DNA of 64,000 nucleotides from assembly GCA_003499925.1 (NCBI GenBank), contig DNRQ01000007.1, positions 1 through 64,000 of the forward strand, given 5' to 3'. This document shows positions 26,807 to 34,079 of this stretch, piece by piece. The notes beneath the pieces were generated by a model, which saw only the letters and a program-made list of their open reading frames with translations, was not told the origin of the DNA and did not search any database. The position numbers and the translations under genes were made by a program. Source of the DNA: Geobacter sp. (lineage in GTDB: Bacteria; Desulfobacterota; Desulfuromonadia; Geobacterales; Geobacteraceae). Each line of letters begins with the position of its first letter. Within the stretch, counting starts at the first letter, position 1.

Positions 26807-27811
26807 CTAGAGCCTGAGGCTCTCCACCGCAGCCTCGTCGAGGCGGTTCACGGTGGTCATCTCCAGTTCGCAGCCGTCGCGATAAACGGCGAGCTTCGCC
26901 TCGGCTCCGGCTTCGGCCTTGGCATAGCGCAGCAGGATCTGGCCGGCACGTGCGATCAGCTCGTCCGAGCTCTCGCCCATGACCGCCGCCAGCGGACTGG
27001 GGCCGCCGCTCCAGCGCAGGGTCGCCTCCCCCGGCTGGACCGCCTGCTCCAGCAGCTGGTTCTCAGCGTCGTTTCTGCCGATGATCACCTTGGTCCGCTC
27101 GCCGATCCTGAAGTGCCTCCCCAGCTTCAAAAGCCTGAAGTCCCTGAGGTTCAGCTCATCGGAGTGATCGAAGACGTCGCGCACCTTGCCGACGAAGGAG
27201 GGGTCGGTCAGCAGGCAGCCGCCGGCCGGGCAGGGATAGTTCTTCACGTCCAGCTCCGCCGCCAGCTCGAACTGTTCCTTCCTGGAGCGTCCCTGGATCG
27301 AGAGGAGTTTCTCCCGGTCCACCCACCCCTCCAGCTCGGGGATGGTCGGCTTGAAATGCTTTGCCGAGAGCGGGCGCAGCAGCAGTCCCTCCAGGCCGCT
27401 CTCCTTCTCTATCACGCGCAGCGTGTCGCGGCGCTGGCTCATCGGCCGCTGTCCCAGCACCTCGCCGGTGAAGACGAAATCGGCGCCGCTCTCCAGCATG
27501 TACTCCTTGGCCTTTTTCAGCAGGAAGATGCGGCAGTCGATGCAGGGGTTCATCCCCTTGCCGTAGCCGTGCTTCGGGTTTCTCAAGATATCGAGGTAGT
27601 CGAGACCCTTGTTCATCACCTTGATGGGGATGTTGAACTCTTCGGCCACCCGGACCGCCTCCGACTTGCAGCCGGCGTTCTTGCCGGTGCAGGTGCAAAA
27701 GGGGGAGGTGAAGTTGAGCGCCTGGACCGTTATCCCCTGGTCGAGGAGCACCTTTACGGCTAGTGTGGAATCGAGTCCCCCCGACAAAAGGGCGATCGCT
27801 TTTCGTTGCAT
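26807..27811 (-). CDS. PP-loop ATPase, MnmA/ThiI-like tRNA thiolation candidate
   Basis: The 334-residue protein begins with the PP-loop SGGLDS (residues 10-15), the adenylating signature shared by tRNA sulfurtransferases. Cysteines FCTCTGKNAGC and CIDC near residues 39-49 and ~90 could bind zinc or carry sulfur. GQRPMSQRRDTL and CPAGGCLLTD are conserved in this MnmA/ThiI-related group. It is shorter than ThiI and lacks a THUMP domain at the N-terminus, so it is not a standard ThiI. The exact base modified is unknown. A good AGGAG site precedes the ATG. Confidence 0.8.
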   Translation of the reverse strand: MQRKAIALLSGGLDSTLAVKVLLDQGITVQALNFTSPFCTCTGKNAGCKSEAVRVAEEFNIPIKVMNKGLDYLDILRNPKHGYGKGMNPCIDCRIFLLKKAKEYMLESGADFVFTGEVLGQRPMSQRRDTLRVIEKESGLEGLLLRPLSAKHFKPTIPELEGWVDREKLLSIQGRSRKEQFELAAELDVKNYPCPAGGCLLTDPSFVGKVRDVFDHSDELNLRDFRLLKLGRHFRIGERTKVIIGRNDAENQLLEQAVQPGEATLRWSGGPSPLAAVMGESSDELIARAGQILLRYAKAEAGAEAKLAVYRDGCELEMTTVNRLDEAAVESLRL

Positions 27812-27940
27812 GCATTCTCCTGTTTAGAAGCAATTGACAACTGGTGAAGCAATTGACAATTGACGATTGACGATTGACGGCTGGTTGATGCGTCGGTCCC
27901 GGGTCGGCTCGGGCGTCGCGGTTTGGCGCCGGACGATTGG

Positions 27941-28066
27941 GCGCCGGTCCGAACGCTAAACCTTGCCATTGTCAATTGTCCATTGTCAACTGTCAATTGA
28001 ATTGCGCCGGTCCGAACGCTAAAGCTTGCCATTGTCAATTGTCCATTGTCAACTGTCAATTGAATT
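27941..28066. repeat. 63-bp tandem duplication containing TTGACAATTG-type motifs
   Basis: 27941-28003 and 28004-28066 are identical except for one base (C at 27961, G at 28024). Each unit contains attgtcaattgtcc and gtcaactgtcaattg, i.e. several copies of TGTCAA. The reverse version (caattgacaattgacgattgacg) lies at about 27852-27880, so the whole intergenic region 27812-28145 is built from this motif. No gene is present. Confidence 0.9.
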
Positions 28067-28145
28067 TAAAGTTGTCGGTGCCGGCTTTTTCGGGTACATT
28101 TCCCGTGGTGCACGGGCCGTCTGCAAAACCTCGGAGGTGAAGTAC

Positions 28146-29804
28146 ATGAACGGGCTGGTCAAGGAAGGATCCATCGGATCGATCCTCTTCAAATCGCAGA
28201 TCATCACGGAGCATGAGCTCAGGGCGGCCCTGGAGGCGCAGAAGGTTTCGGGGTGCCGGGTCGGCGAGGCGCTGGTCCGCCTCGGTGTGGTCACCCAGGA
28301 GGATATCGACTGGGCGCTCTCCAACCAGCTGAACATCCCCTACGTCCGCCTCAAGAAGGAGAACGTCGACCCCGCGGCTGTGGCCCTGGTTCCGGGGCAG
28401 CTCGCCAGGCGCTACAACCTGTTTCCGCTCTTTCTCTCCGGCAGCGAACTCTCGGTCGCCATGGCCGACCCGCTGAACCAGGAAGCCATCGATGCGCTGG
28501 GCAAGGCCACCGGCTGCCAGGTCTCCATCTCGGTGGGACTGATCCGGGAGATCCGGGAGATGCATGATCTGATCTACGGCCCGGACCAGAGCACCCCCGA
28601 GCTAGGCTTCAGCTCGGCAGATTTCCCCGCCAAGGTGCTTGAGGCGATCAACGCGGACCTCTCGGGCGCCACCCTTTTGAACCATCTGCTTTTGCGCATG
28701 GTGAAGCAGAAGTTCGCCAGCCTCGCGCTGCAGCCGCTGGGTGACGTCGTTTGCGTCCTGGCGCGCGCCGACGGCAGGACGGCGGAGATCGGGCGGCTCC
28801 CCGTCACCTATTACGGCGCGTTGACCGAGAGGATACGCAAACTGGCGCGGGCGGTCCCTGCCGGGGGGCTCTCCGCCAGCGGCGTGCTGACCTTTTTATG
28901 GCAGGGGAAGCGGATACCGTTCCGGACCTTGATGATCGGGGGGTGCGGCGGCGACTACGTGACCCTCAAGCGGCAGATATCCCCGCCGCGGCTCTCTGAG
29001 CTGGCGGACCTGGGGCTCCCGGCCTCCAAGGGGGCGGAGCTGCGGGCCCTGACCGGCGAACGCGAGGGGCTGATCCTCTTTTCGGGGCGGGATCCCGAGG
29101 AGAGGTCCCGGCTCATGGACCTGTTCCTGGATGCCTGTGACAGTTCCGGCAAGAACGTGCTGCTTTTGGGCGAGCGGCTGGGGCGCGGCAGCAAGCGCTT
29201 TCCCCGCCTGCCGGTTTGCCGCGACGGGGTCGACGACACCGCTTCCATCGTGTCGGCCGCCCTGGAACACGACCCGGATACCCTGGTGGTCGAGGACGTG
29301 ACCGAGGTGGCCTCCTTCATCGCCGCAAGCAAGGCCGTCCTGCGCGGCAAGCTCGTGGTGGCCGGCCTTTCGCACGGCAACAAGGCGGGGGTGCTGAAGC
29401 AGCTTCTTTACCTCAGGCAGAAGAACTTCCTGATCCCGACCCATGTCAAGGGGGTGGTCTCCTGCAAGTGCGTGCTGATTCTCTGCCCGGCCTGCAAGGA
29501 GCGCTATACGCCCCCCCCCGAGGAGCTCGCGGCCCTGAGGCTCCCGATCAGCCAGAGGGAGTACTTCCGTCCCAACGGCTGCCCCGCCTGCGACCATTCC
29601 GGCTACAGCGGCACGCGCTACCTGCTCGACGTGATCCGCTTCGACAAGGTGATCCTGGAGGCGTTCGAGATGATCTGCAAGAGCACCGAGATCATCAGCT
29701 TCATGAAAGACAACGGTTACCGCGGCATCACCGAGGAGGGGACTGAACTCCTGGAGCGGGGCGAGATCTCCCCGGGTGAGTACGTGGCTTCCATAATACT
29801 GTGA
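28146..29804 (+). CDS. GspE/PilB-like protein lacking Walker A (probable pseudo-ATPase)
   Basis: The 552-residue protein has an N-terminal MshEN-like domain (residues ~1-150: GEALVRLGVVTQEDIDWAL, AVALVPGQLARRYNLFPLF), which binds c-di-GMP in MshE-type ATPases. The rest follows the secretion-ATPase fold. Where an active enzyme has GPTGSGKS it has LFSGRDPEERSR, and the Walker B region reads DTLVVEDVTEV instead of the usual VGEIRD. The C-terminal CPAC...CPAC zinc module of GspE is retained. It is therefore a full-length relative that probably cannot hydrolyse ATP. Start 28146 has a GGAGGTGAA site. It overlaps functionally with pilT, 12 bp downstream. Confidence 0.85.
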   Translation: MNGLVKEGSIGSILFKSQIITEHELRAALEAQKVSGCRVGEALVRLGVVTQEDIDWALSNQLNIPYVRLKKENVDPAAVALVPGQLARRYNLFPLFLSGSELSVAMADPLNQEAIDALGKATGCQVSISVGLIREIREMHDLIYGPDQSTPELGFSSADFPAKVLEAINADLSGATLLNHLLLRMVKQKFASLALQPLGDVVCVLARADGRTAEIGRLPVTYYGALTERIRKLARAVPAGGLSASGVLTFLWQGKRIPFRTLMIGGCGGDYVTLKRQISPPRLSELADLGLPASKGAELRALTGEREGLILFSGRDPEERSRLMDLFLDACDSSGKNVLLLGERLGRGSKRFPRLPVCRDGVDDTASIVSAALEHDPDTLVVEDVTEVASFIAASKAVLRGKLVVAGLSHGNKAGVLKQLLYLRQKNFLIPTHVKGVVSCKCVLILCPACKERYTPPPEELAALRLPISQREYFRPNGCPACDHSGYSGTRYLLDVIRFDKVILEAFEMICKSTEIISFMKDNGYRGITEEGTELLERGEISPGEYVASIIL

Positions 29805-29816
29805 CGGAGATGAGAC

Positions 29817-30887
29817 ATGGCAAGGATTGACGCACTGTTCAAGCTGATGAGCGACCGTGGGGCTTCGGACCTGCACCTTTCCACCGGCGCGCCGCCGATA
29901 TTCCGGATGCGCGGCGAGATGGAACGGCAGAATTTCAAGGTCCTGGTGCACGAGGAGCTGAAGGCGATACTTTTCGAGATACTGACGCAGAAGCAGCGCG
30001 ACATCTTCGACGAGAGGCACGATCTGGACTTCGCCTATTCGGTGCCGGGGCTGGCCCGTTTCCGCGGCAACATGATGATGCAGCACCGGGGCATTTCCGC
30101 GGTGTTCCGGATCATCCCGAGCAAGATCATGTCCGCCGACGACCTGGGACTTCCGGAAGGGGTGAGAAAGCTCACCATGATGAAGAAGGGGCTGGTACTG
30201 GTGACGGGGCCTACCGGCAGCGGCAAGTCCACGACCCTCGCCGCGATGATAGACCTGATCAACAGCACGCGCCCGGAACATATCCTGACCCTTGAGGACC
30301 CGCTCGAGTTCATCCACGAGAACAAGATGTCGCTCTTCAACCAGCGCCAGATCGGGGAACATTCCGACAGCTTCGCCTCGGCGCTGCGTGCGGCACTGCG
30401 CGAGGATCCCGACGTGATCCTGGTGGGCGAGATGCGCGACCTGGAGACCATCGAGCTGGCCATGAGCGCCGCCGAAACCGGGCACCTCGTGTTCGGAACG
30501 CTGCACACCAGCTCCGCTGCCAAGACCGTGGACCGGATCATCGACGTCTTTCCCAAGAACTCCCAGGAGCAGGTGCGCGCCGTCCTCTCGGAGGCGCTTC
30601 GCGGCGTGATCTGCCAGCAGCTGCTGAGGACGGCGGACGGCAAGGGGAGGGTGGCGGCGCTGGAGATCATGGTGGGAACCCCCGCCATCGGCAACCTGAT
30701 CCGCGAGGCCAAGACCTTCCAGATTCCCTCCATCATGCAGACCGGGAGGAAGGACGGCATGCAGCTTATGGACCAGCACATCCTCGACCTTTTGAAGACC
30801 AAGCAGGTCTCGCCCGAGGAGGCATACCGCTGCTGCAACGACAAGAGGCAGTTCGAGCAGTACCTCACGGCTGAGGACGAGGGCTAG
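29817..30887 (+). CDS. pilT: Twitching motility / pilus retraction ATPase PilT
   Basis: Hexameric motor that disassembles type IV pili. The 356 residues have GPTGSGKSTTL (Walker A), the Asp box, DPDVILVGEMRDLET (Walker B), and the His box GHLVFGTLHTSSAAKTVDRIID, all intact. The AIRNLIRE-like retraction motif is present as GNLIREAK. It begins 12 bp after the pseudo-ATPase gene and is surely in the same operon. Geobacter genomes carry several PilT paralogues, so this may be a specialised copy. Confidence 0.95.
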   Translation: MARIDALFKLMSDRGASDLHLSTGAPPIFRMRGEMERQNFKVLVHEELKAILFEILTQKQRDIFDERHDLDFAYSVPGLARFRGNMMMQHRGISAVFRIIPSKIMSADDLGLPEGVRKLTMMKKGLVLVTGPTGSGKSTTLAAMIDLINSTRPEHILTLEDPLEFIHENKMSLFNQRQIGEHSDSFASALRAALREDPDVILVGEMRDLETIELAMSAAETGHLVFGTLHTSSAAKTVDRIIDVFPKNSQEQVRAVLSEALRGVICQQLLRTADGKGRVAALEIMVGTPAIGNLIREAKTFQIPSIMQTGRKDGMQLMDQHILDLLKTKQVSPEEAYRCCNDKRQFEQYLTAEDEG

Positions 30888-30952
30888 GGGATGCCGAAGC
30901 TGATTACCCGTCGGGTTCGCAGCCCACGTTCCTCCCCCATCCCCGCCCCAGC

Positions 30953-31029
30953 CCTCCCCTTGAAGGGGAGGGGGTTTCTTCGGACGTGACATGCCCTCCT
31001 TTGGAGGGGGGTTCTTCGGACGTGACATG
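30953..31029 (+). repeat. Palindromes and an 18-bp direct repeat after pilT
   Basis: TTCTTCGGACGTGACATG occurs at 30976-30993 and again at 31012-31029 (36-bp period), alternating with CCCTCC-TT-GGAGGG hairpins. It is intergenic. Confidence 0.8.
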
Positions 31030-31030
31030 A

Positions 31031-31055
31031 AAAGGCCCTCCTTTGGAGGGCCTTT
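31031..31055. terminator. Bidirectional terminator between pilT and the hydrolase gene
   Basis: AAAGGCCCTCC / GGAGGGCCTTT around TTT. It is a strong symmetric stem between convergent genes. Confidence 0.8.
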
Positions 31056-31098
31056 ATGCGTGCTGCGTCTGCCGGAGTGCGGATCGGGGCTAATAACG

Positions 31099-31150
31099 AA
31101 AGGCCAGCTAACCCAGAAGGGCCAGCTAACCGAGAAAGGCCAGCAGTTCG
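31099..31150 (-). repeat. 18-bp tandem repeat spanning the 3' end of the hydrolase gene
   Basis: aaaggccagctaacccag (31099), aagggccagctaaccgag (31117) and aaaggccagcagttcg (31135) are successive copies. The last copy is the true gene end and the other two lie after the stop codon, each repeating an in-frame stop. Confidence 0.8.
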
Positions 31151-31956
31151 CGGTTCACCTCTTCGGCGTGGGTCCAGTTCAGCCCGTGGGGAGCCCCCGC
31201 CAGCACCATCATCCGGCTTCCCTTGACCGCCTCATGGGTACGGCTTCCCGTGGCGGCAAAGGGGAGGATCTTGTCGTTGTCGCCGTGAATGACCAGGGTT
31301 GGCAACTCTATCCGGATCAGATCGTCGCGGAAATCGGTCATCCACGCCTTGACGCAGTCGAGCGTCCCCTTGGGCGAGGCCGCCGCGGCGATGTTCCAAC
31401 TGAGCCGAACCACCTCGTCGCTCACCTTTTTGCCTCCGAAAGCGTGCAGGTTGTAGAAGTTCGACAGAAAGCTGGTGAGAAATGCCGGCCGATCCGCGGT
31501 TATCGCCTGCCTGATCCCCTCAAAGATGCTCCCCTCCACCCCCGCCGGGTTGTCCGCGCTCTTCAACAGATAAGGTGTGATCGCAGCCATGAAGACCGCT
31601 TTTTCCACGCGCTCGGTTCCGTAGCGCCCGAGGTAGCGGGCCACCTCGCCCCCTCCCATGGAGAAACCGACCAGGGTCGCGTCACGCAGATGCAGCTTGG
31701 TCATGAGCTTGTGCAGATCATCGGCGAGGGTGTCGTAATCGTACCCCGTATAGGGTCTGCTGGAGTTGCCGAAACCTCTGCGGTCGTAGGTGATGACCCG
31801 ATACCCGGCGTGAAGCAGAGCGGGCACCTGCTTTTCCCACGATGCGGAGCTGAGCGGCCAGCCGTGAATCAGCACAACCGGCTTGCCGGTACCGTGATCC
31901 TCGTAGTAGATATTGATGTCACATGAGTTTTCCTTTCCGACGTTGATGTAATTCAT
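31126..31956 (-). CDS. Alpha/beta hydrolase, non-heme chloroperoxidase / arylesterase type
   Basis: The 276 residues fit the compact alpha/beta hydrolase fold. The oxyanion motif is HGWPLSSASW, the nucleophile elbow is GFSMGGGE (Ser), the acid lies near LVIHGDNDKILPF and the catalytic His near GAPHGLNWTH. The DRRGFGNSSRP block is typical of cofactor-free haloperoxidases and esterases. It has no signal peptide, so it is cytoplasmic. An AGGAG site precedes the ATG. The natural substrate cannot be predicted. The gene is monocistronic, convergent with pilT. Confidence 0.9.
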   Translation of the reverse strand: MNYINVGKENSCDINIYYEDHGTGKPVVLIHGWPLSSASWEKQVPALLHAGYRVITYDRRGFGNSSRPYTGYDYDTLADDLHKLMTKLHLRDATLVGFSMGGGEVARYLGRYGTERVEKAVFMAAITPYLLKSADNPAGVEGSIFEGIRQAITADRPAFLTSFLSNFYNLHAFGGKKVSDEVVRLSWNIAAAASPKGTLDCVKAWMTDFRDDLIRIELPTLVIHGDNDKILPFAATGSRTHEAVKGSRMMVLAGAPHGLNWTHAEEVNRELLAFLG

Positions 31957-32165
31957 CGAGAATCTCCTTTTGCCTGGAGGGGTCTGCCGTTAAGACGAGC
32001 GCAGTTAATCAGATACAACATTTTCATGGCAAGTCAATGCGGGCGCAGGAGCGGAAGTTCAATCGGACCACGAGGAGAAATTTTGTTGCCGACTGCGCCG
32101 AAGCGTTGTATGTAGGAGACGCGCGCATAGAGGCGCGGGCAATGGGGCTTTACAGAGGAGGCACC

Positions 32166-33488
32166 GTGAAATTCCCGATTTCTGAACAGATACTCCGGGT
32201 CCACCCGCCACCGATATCCGAGGTGAAGGGATGGCTCGCCGAGGCGGAGCCGGGGCTTCCCCTGATCGATCTCTGTCAGGCGGTGCCGGATTATCCTCCG
32301 CCCAAGGAACTGGTCGACCATCTGGCGCAGGTGATGGCTGACCCGCAGACCTCACGCTACAGCCCCGACGAGGGGCTGCCCGAGGTGCGCGAGGCGGTCT
32401 GCGCGGGGTATGGCAGCCTCTACGGCGCCTGCATCAACCCGCGGCAGATCTGTCTCACGGTCGGCGCCAGCCAGGCCTTCTGGCTCGCCATGGTGACCCT
32501 GTGCCGGGCAGGCGACGAGGTCGTCGTGCAACTGCCGGCCTATTTCGACCACCCGATGGCTCTGGAAATGCTGGGCATCCGCTGCGTCTACGCCCCCTTC
32601 GATGCAGCGACCGGCGGGGTTCCCAGCCCGGCAGCCCTTTCCCGGTTGATTACCGCAAGAACCAGGGCCATCCTCCTGGTCACCCCGAGCAATCCTACCG
32701 GTGCGGTCATCCCGCCGGAAACCGTGCGTGAACTCTACCAGTTGGCCGCCCGGCGCAACATCGCCCTGGTGCTCGACGAGACCTACAACAGCTTCATCAC
32801 CGGCGGCGTTCGCCCCCACGACCTCTTCGCCGAAGCCAGCTGGGGCGAACATCTGGTGCAGATCGCATCCTTCGGCAAGACCTTTGCCCTTACCGGCTAC
32901 CGGGCCGGGATGCTGGCGGCGTCGGAGGAGTTCGTGAGCCATGCGCTGAAGGCCCAGGATACCATGGCGGTCTGTCAGCCGCGCATCACCCAGCACGCCA
33001 TCAAGTACGGCATGGAACATCTGGGTGAATGGGTGGCGGGAAACCGGATCATGATGGAGCGCCGGCACGACATATTCAAGGAGGAGTTCAGCCGGCCCGG
33101 AAACCCGTTCCGCCTGGTAACCAGCGGGCCGTTCTTCGGCTGGGTCCGGCATCCCTTCGCCGGGTCCGCCGGCCGGCAGACCAGCCGAAGCCTCAGCGAA
33201 GGCCGGCAAACAAGCCGAAGCCTCAGCGAAGGCCGGCAAACAAGCCGAAGCCTCAGCGAAGGCCGGCAAACAAGCCGAAGCCTCAGCGAAGGCCGGCACG
33301 TCAGCCGAAGCTTAAGCGAAGGCCGGGAGGTGGCCCGGCGCCTGGTGCTGGAGTCCGGCATACTGCTGCTTCCCGGAGAGGTGTTCGGGCCCGGATTGGC
33401 AGGTTACCTGCGGCTTGCCTTTGGCAACATCCGCGAGGAGAGCATCCCGGAGGCGGTGGCGCGGTTCAGGGAGTTTCCCGTGCCGTGA
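32166..33488 (+). CDS. PLP-dependent aminotransferase (class I/II) with inserted peptide repeat
   Basis: The 440-residue protein has the fold-type I layout: YSPDEGLPEVREAV, VGASQAFWLAM, TPSNPTGAV, VLDETYNSF, and the PLP lysine in SFGKTFALTGYRAG. The partner amino and keto acids are unknown. Near the C-terminus, between GWVRHPFAG and GREVARRLV, five copies of a 10-residue repeat (GRQTSRSLSE-like) are inserted in frame, in a place that is normally a short surface loop. The start is GTG at 32166 with AGGAGG six bases upstream; upstream codons are open but not family-like. Confidence 0.88.
   Translation: MKFPISEQILRVHPPPISEVKGWLAEAEPGLPLIDLCQAVPDYPPPKELVDHLAQVMADPQTSRYSPDEGLPEVREAVCAGYGSLYGACINPRQICLTVGASQAFWLAMVTLCRAGDEVVVQLPAYFDHPMALEMLGIRCVYAPFDAATGGVPSPAALSRLITARTRAILLVTPSNPTGAVIPPETVRELYQLAARRNIALVLDETYNSFITGGVRPHDLFAEASWGEHLVQIASFGKTFALTGYRAGMLAASEEFVSHALKAQDTMAVCQPRITQHAIKYGMEHLGEWVAGNRIMMERRHDIFKEEFSRPGNPFRLVTSGPFFGWVRHPFAGSAGRQTSRSLSEGRQTSRSLSEGRQTSRSLSEGRQTSRSLSEGRHVSRSLSEGREVARRLVLESGILLLPGEVFGPGLAGYLRLAFGNIREESIPEAVARFREFPVP
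33171..33320 (+). repeat. In-frame 30-bp tandem repeat x5 inside the aminotransferase gene
   Basis: Units start at 33171, 33201, 33231, 33261 and 33291. The three central units are identical, and the outer two differ by a few bases. Each contains the palindrome-like GCCGAAGCCTCAGCGAAGGC core, and the array is a multiple of three in length, so the frame is kept. Confidence 0.95.
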
Positions 33489-33611
33489 GGAAGTTTGGCG
33501 GTGCGGTCCGGGCGACCGGCCGGTCGCCCCGGACTCCCTCATGGCCACGGCTGGAAGCTTGTTCATCCAACTGGTCATATGGTAAACTAATATTATTAGG
33601 AGGTTACCATT

Positions 33612-33752
33612 ATGACAACGTTAGTGCTCGTAATACTGGCGATCATAACCACCATTCTGACCCTATGGTTTGTGGTGATTCCTGCCGGCGTACTGGTAGG
33701 TTCCTTCGCCGCGTTTCGCCATGGCGGCTGGAAAGGTTGGAGGAGACATTAG
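33612..33752 (+). CDS. Small membrane peptide (46 aa)
   Basis: ATG at 33612 has TAGGAGG eight bases upstream. Possible promoter elements are TTGTTC (33559-33564) and TAAACT (33583-33588), 18 bp apart. The peptide is a single hydrophobic helix (residues ~3-33) with a positively charged end (FRHGGWKGWRRH), so the C-terminus should stay in the cytoplasm. It resembles small membrane peptides and type I toxin peptides in shape only. No antisense RNA was identified. It sits directly before the first (decayed) tRNA-Pro-derived repeat. Confidence 0.6.
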   Translation: MTTLVLVILAIITTILTLWFVVIPAGVLVGSFAAFRHGGWKGWRRH

Positions 33753-33816
33753 CACCCCTTACCCTCTTGTTGACTCCTTCGCCGTAGCGGAAGGCGATCG
33801 GAAGCGGAGCGGAATT

Positions 33817-33850
33817 AAAAAGGCCCTTGGCAAATTGCCAAGGGCCTTTT
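33817..33850. terminator. Terminator associated with tRNA-Pro copy A
   Basis: AAAAGGCCCTTGGC / GCCAAGGGCCTTTT, nearly identical to the hairpin beside the intact tRNA-Pro at 46116-46150. Confidence 0.85.
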
Positions 33851-33856
33851 CTGGTC

Positions 33857-33906
33857 TGGTCGAGTGAGAGGAGTAGGCCTCCTGCTCCCCGAGCCGACGC
33901 ACTGGC
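33857..33906 (-). pseudogene. Decayed 3' fragment of tRNA-Pro (copy A)
   Basis: TGGTCG, GAGAGGA, CCTGCTCCC and a GC-rich end align in order with the 3' half of the tRNA at 46155-46207 but with many changes and small gaps. It is recognised mainly because the same terminator lies in the same place. It would be the oldest copy. Confidence 0.6.
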
Positions 33907-34079
33907 AGTTGGCACGATCCGGGATGTAGGTCACTATCAAATACCCTTGAATTCCCTGCCGGCAGCGGTATAGTTGGAAAGTTCCTATGTTGGGAGGAGT
34001 TTTGTGCGTATAATCAGGTACTTAAGGCTGGGGCCGCAGTCGGGTGAGCGCGGACGGTCCCCAGCCACAGGAGGAAGCG

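Larger units (their letters stand above)
33753..34079. other. Boundary of the tRNA-Pro-repeat region
   Basis: Holds the terminator at 33817-33850, the most decayed tRNA-Pro 3' copy at 33857-33906 and the promoter region of the RCC1 gene. No gene was seen. Confidence 0.6.

Noticed and set aside
27852..28066. CRISPR-like or iteron origin in the TTGACAATTG repeats
   Set aside because: No spacer structure, and no replication gene nearby; it is better described as a tandem duplication of an intergenic repeat.
33171..33320. CRISPR array
   Set aside because: The units are directly adjacent without variable spacers and are translated in frame.
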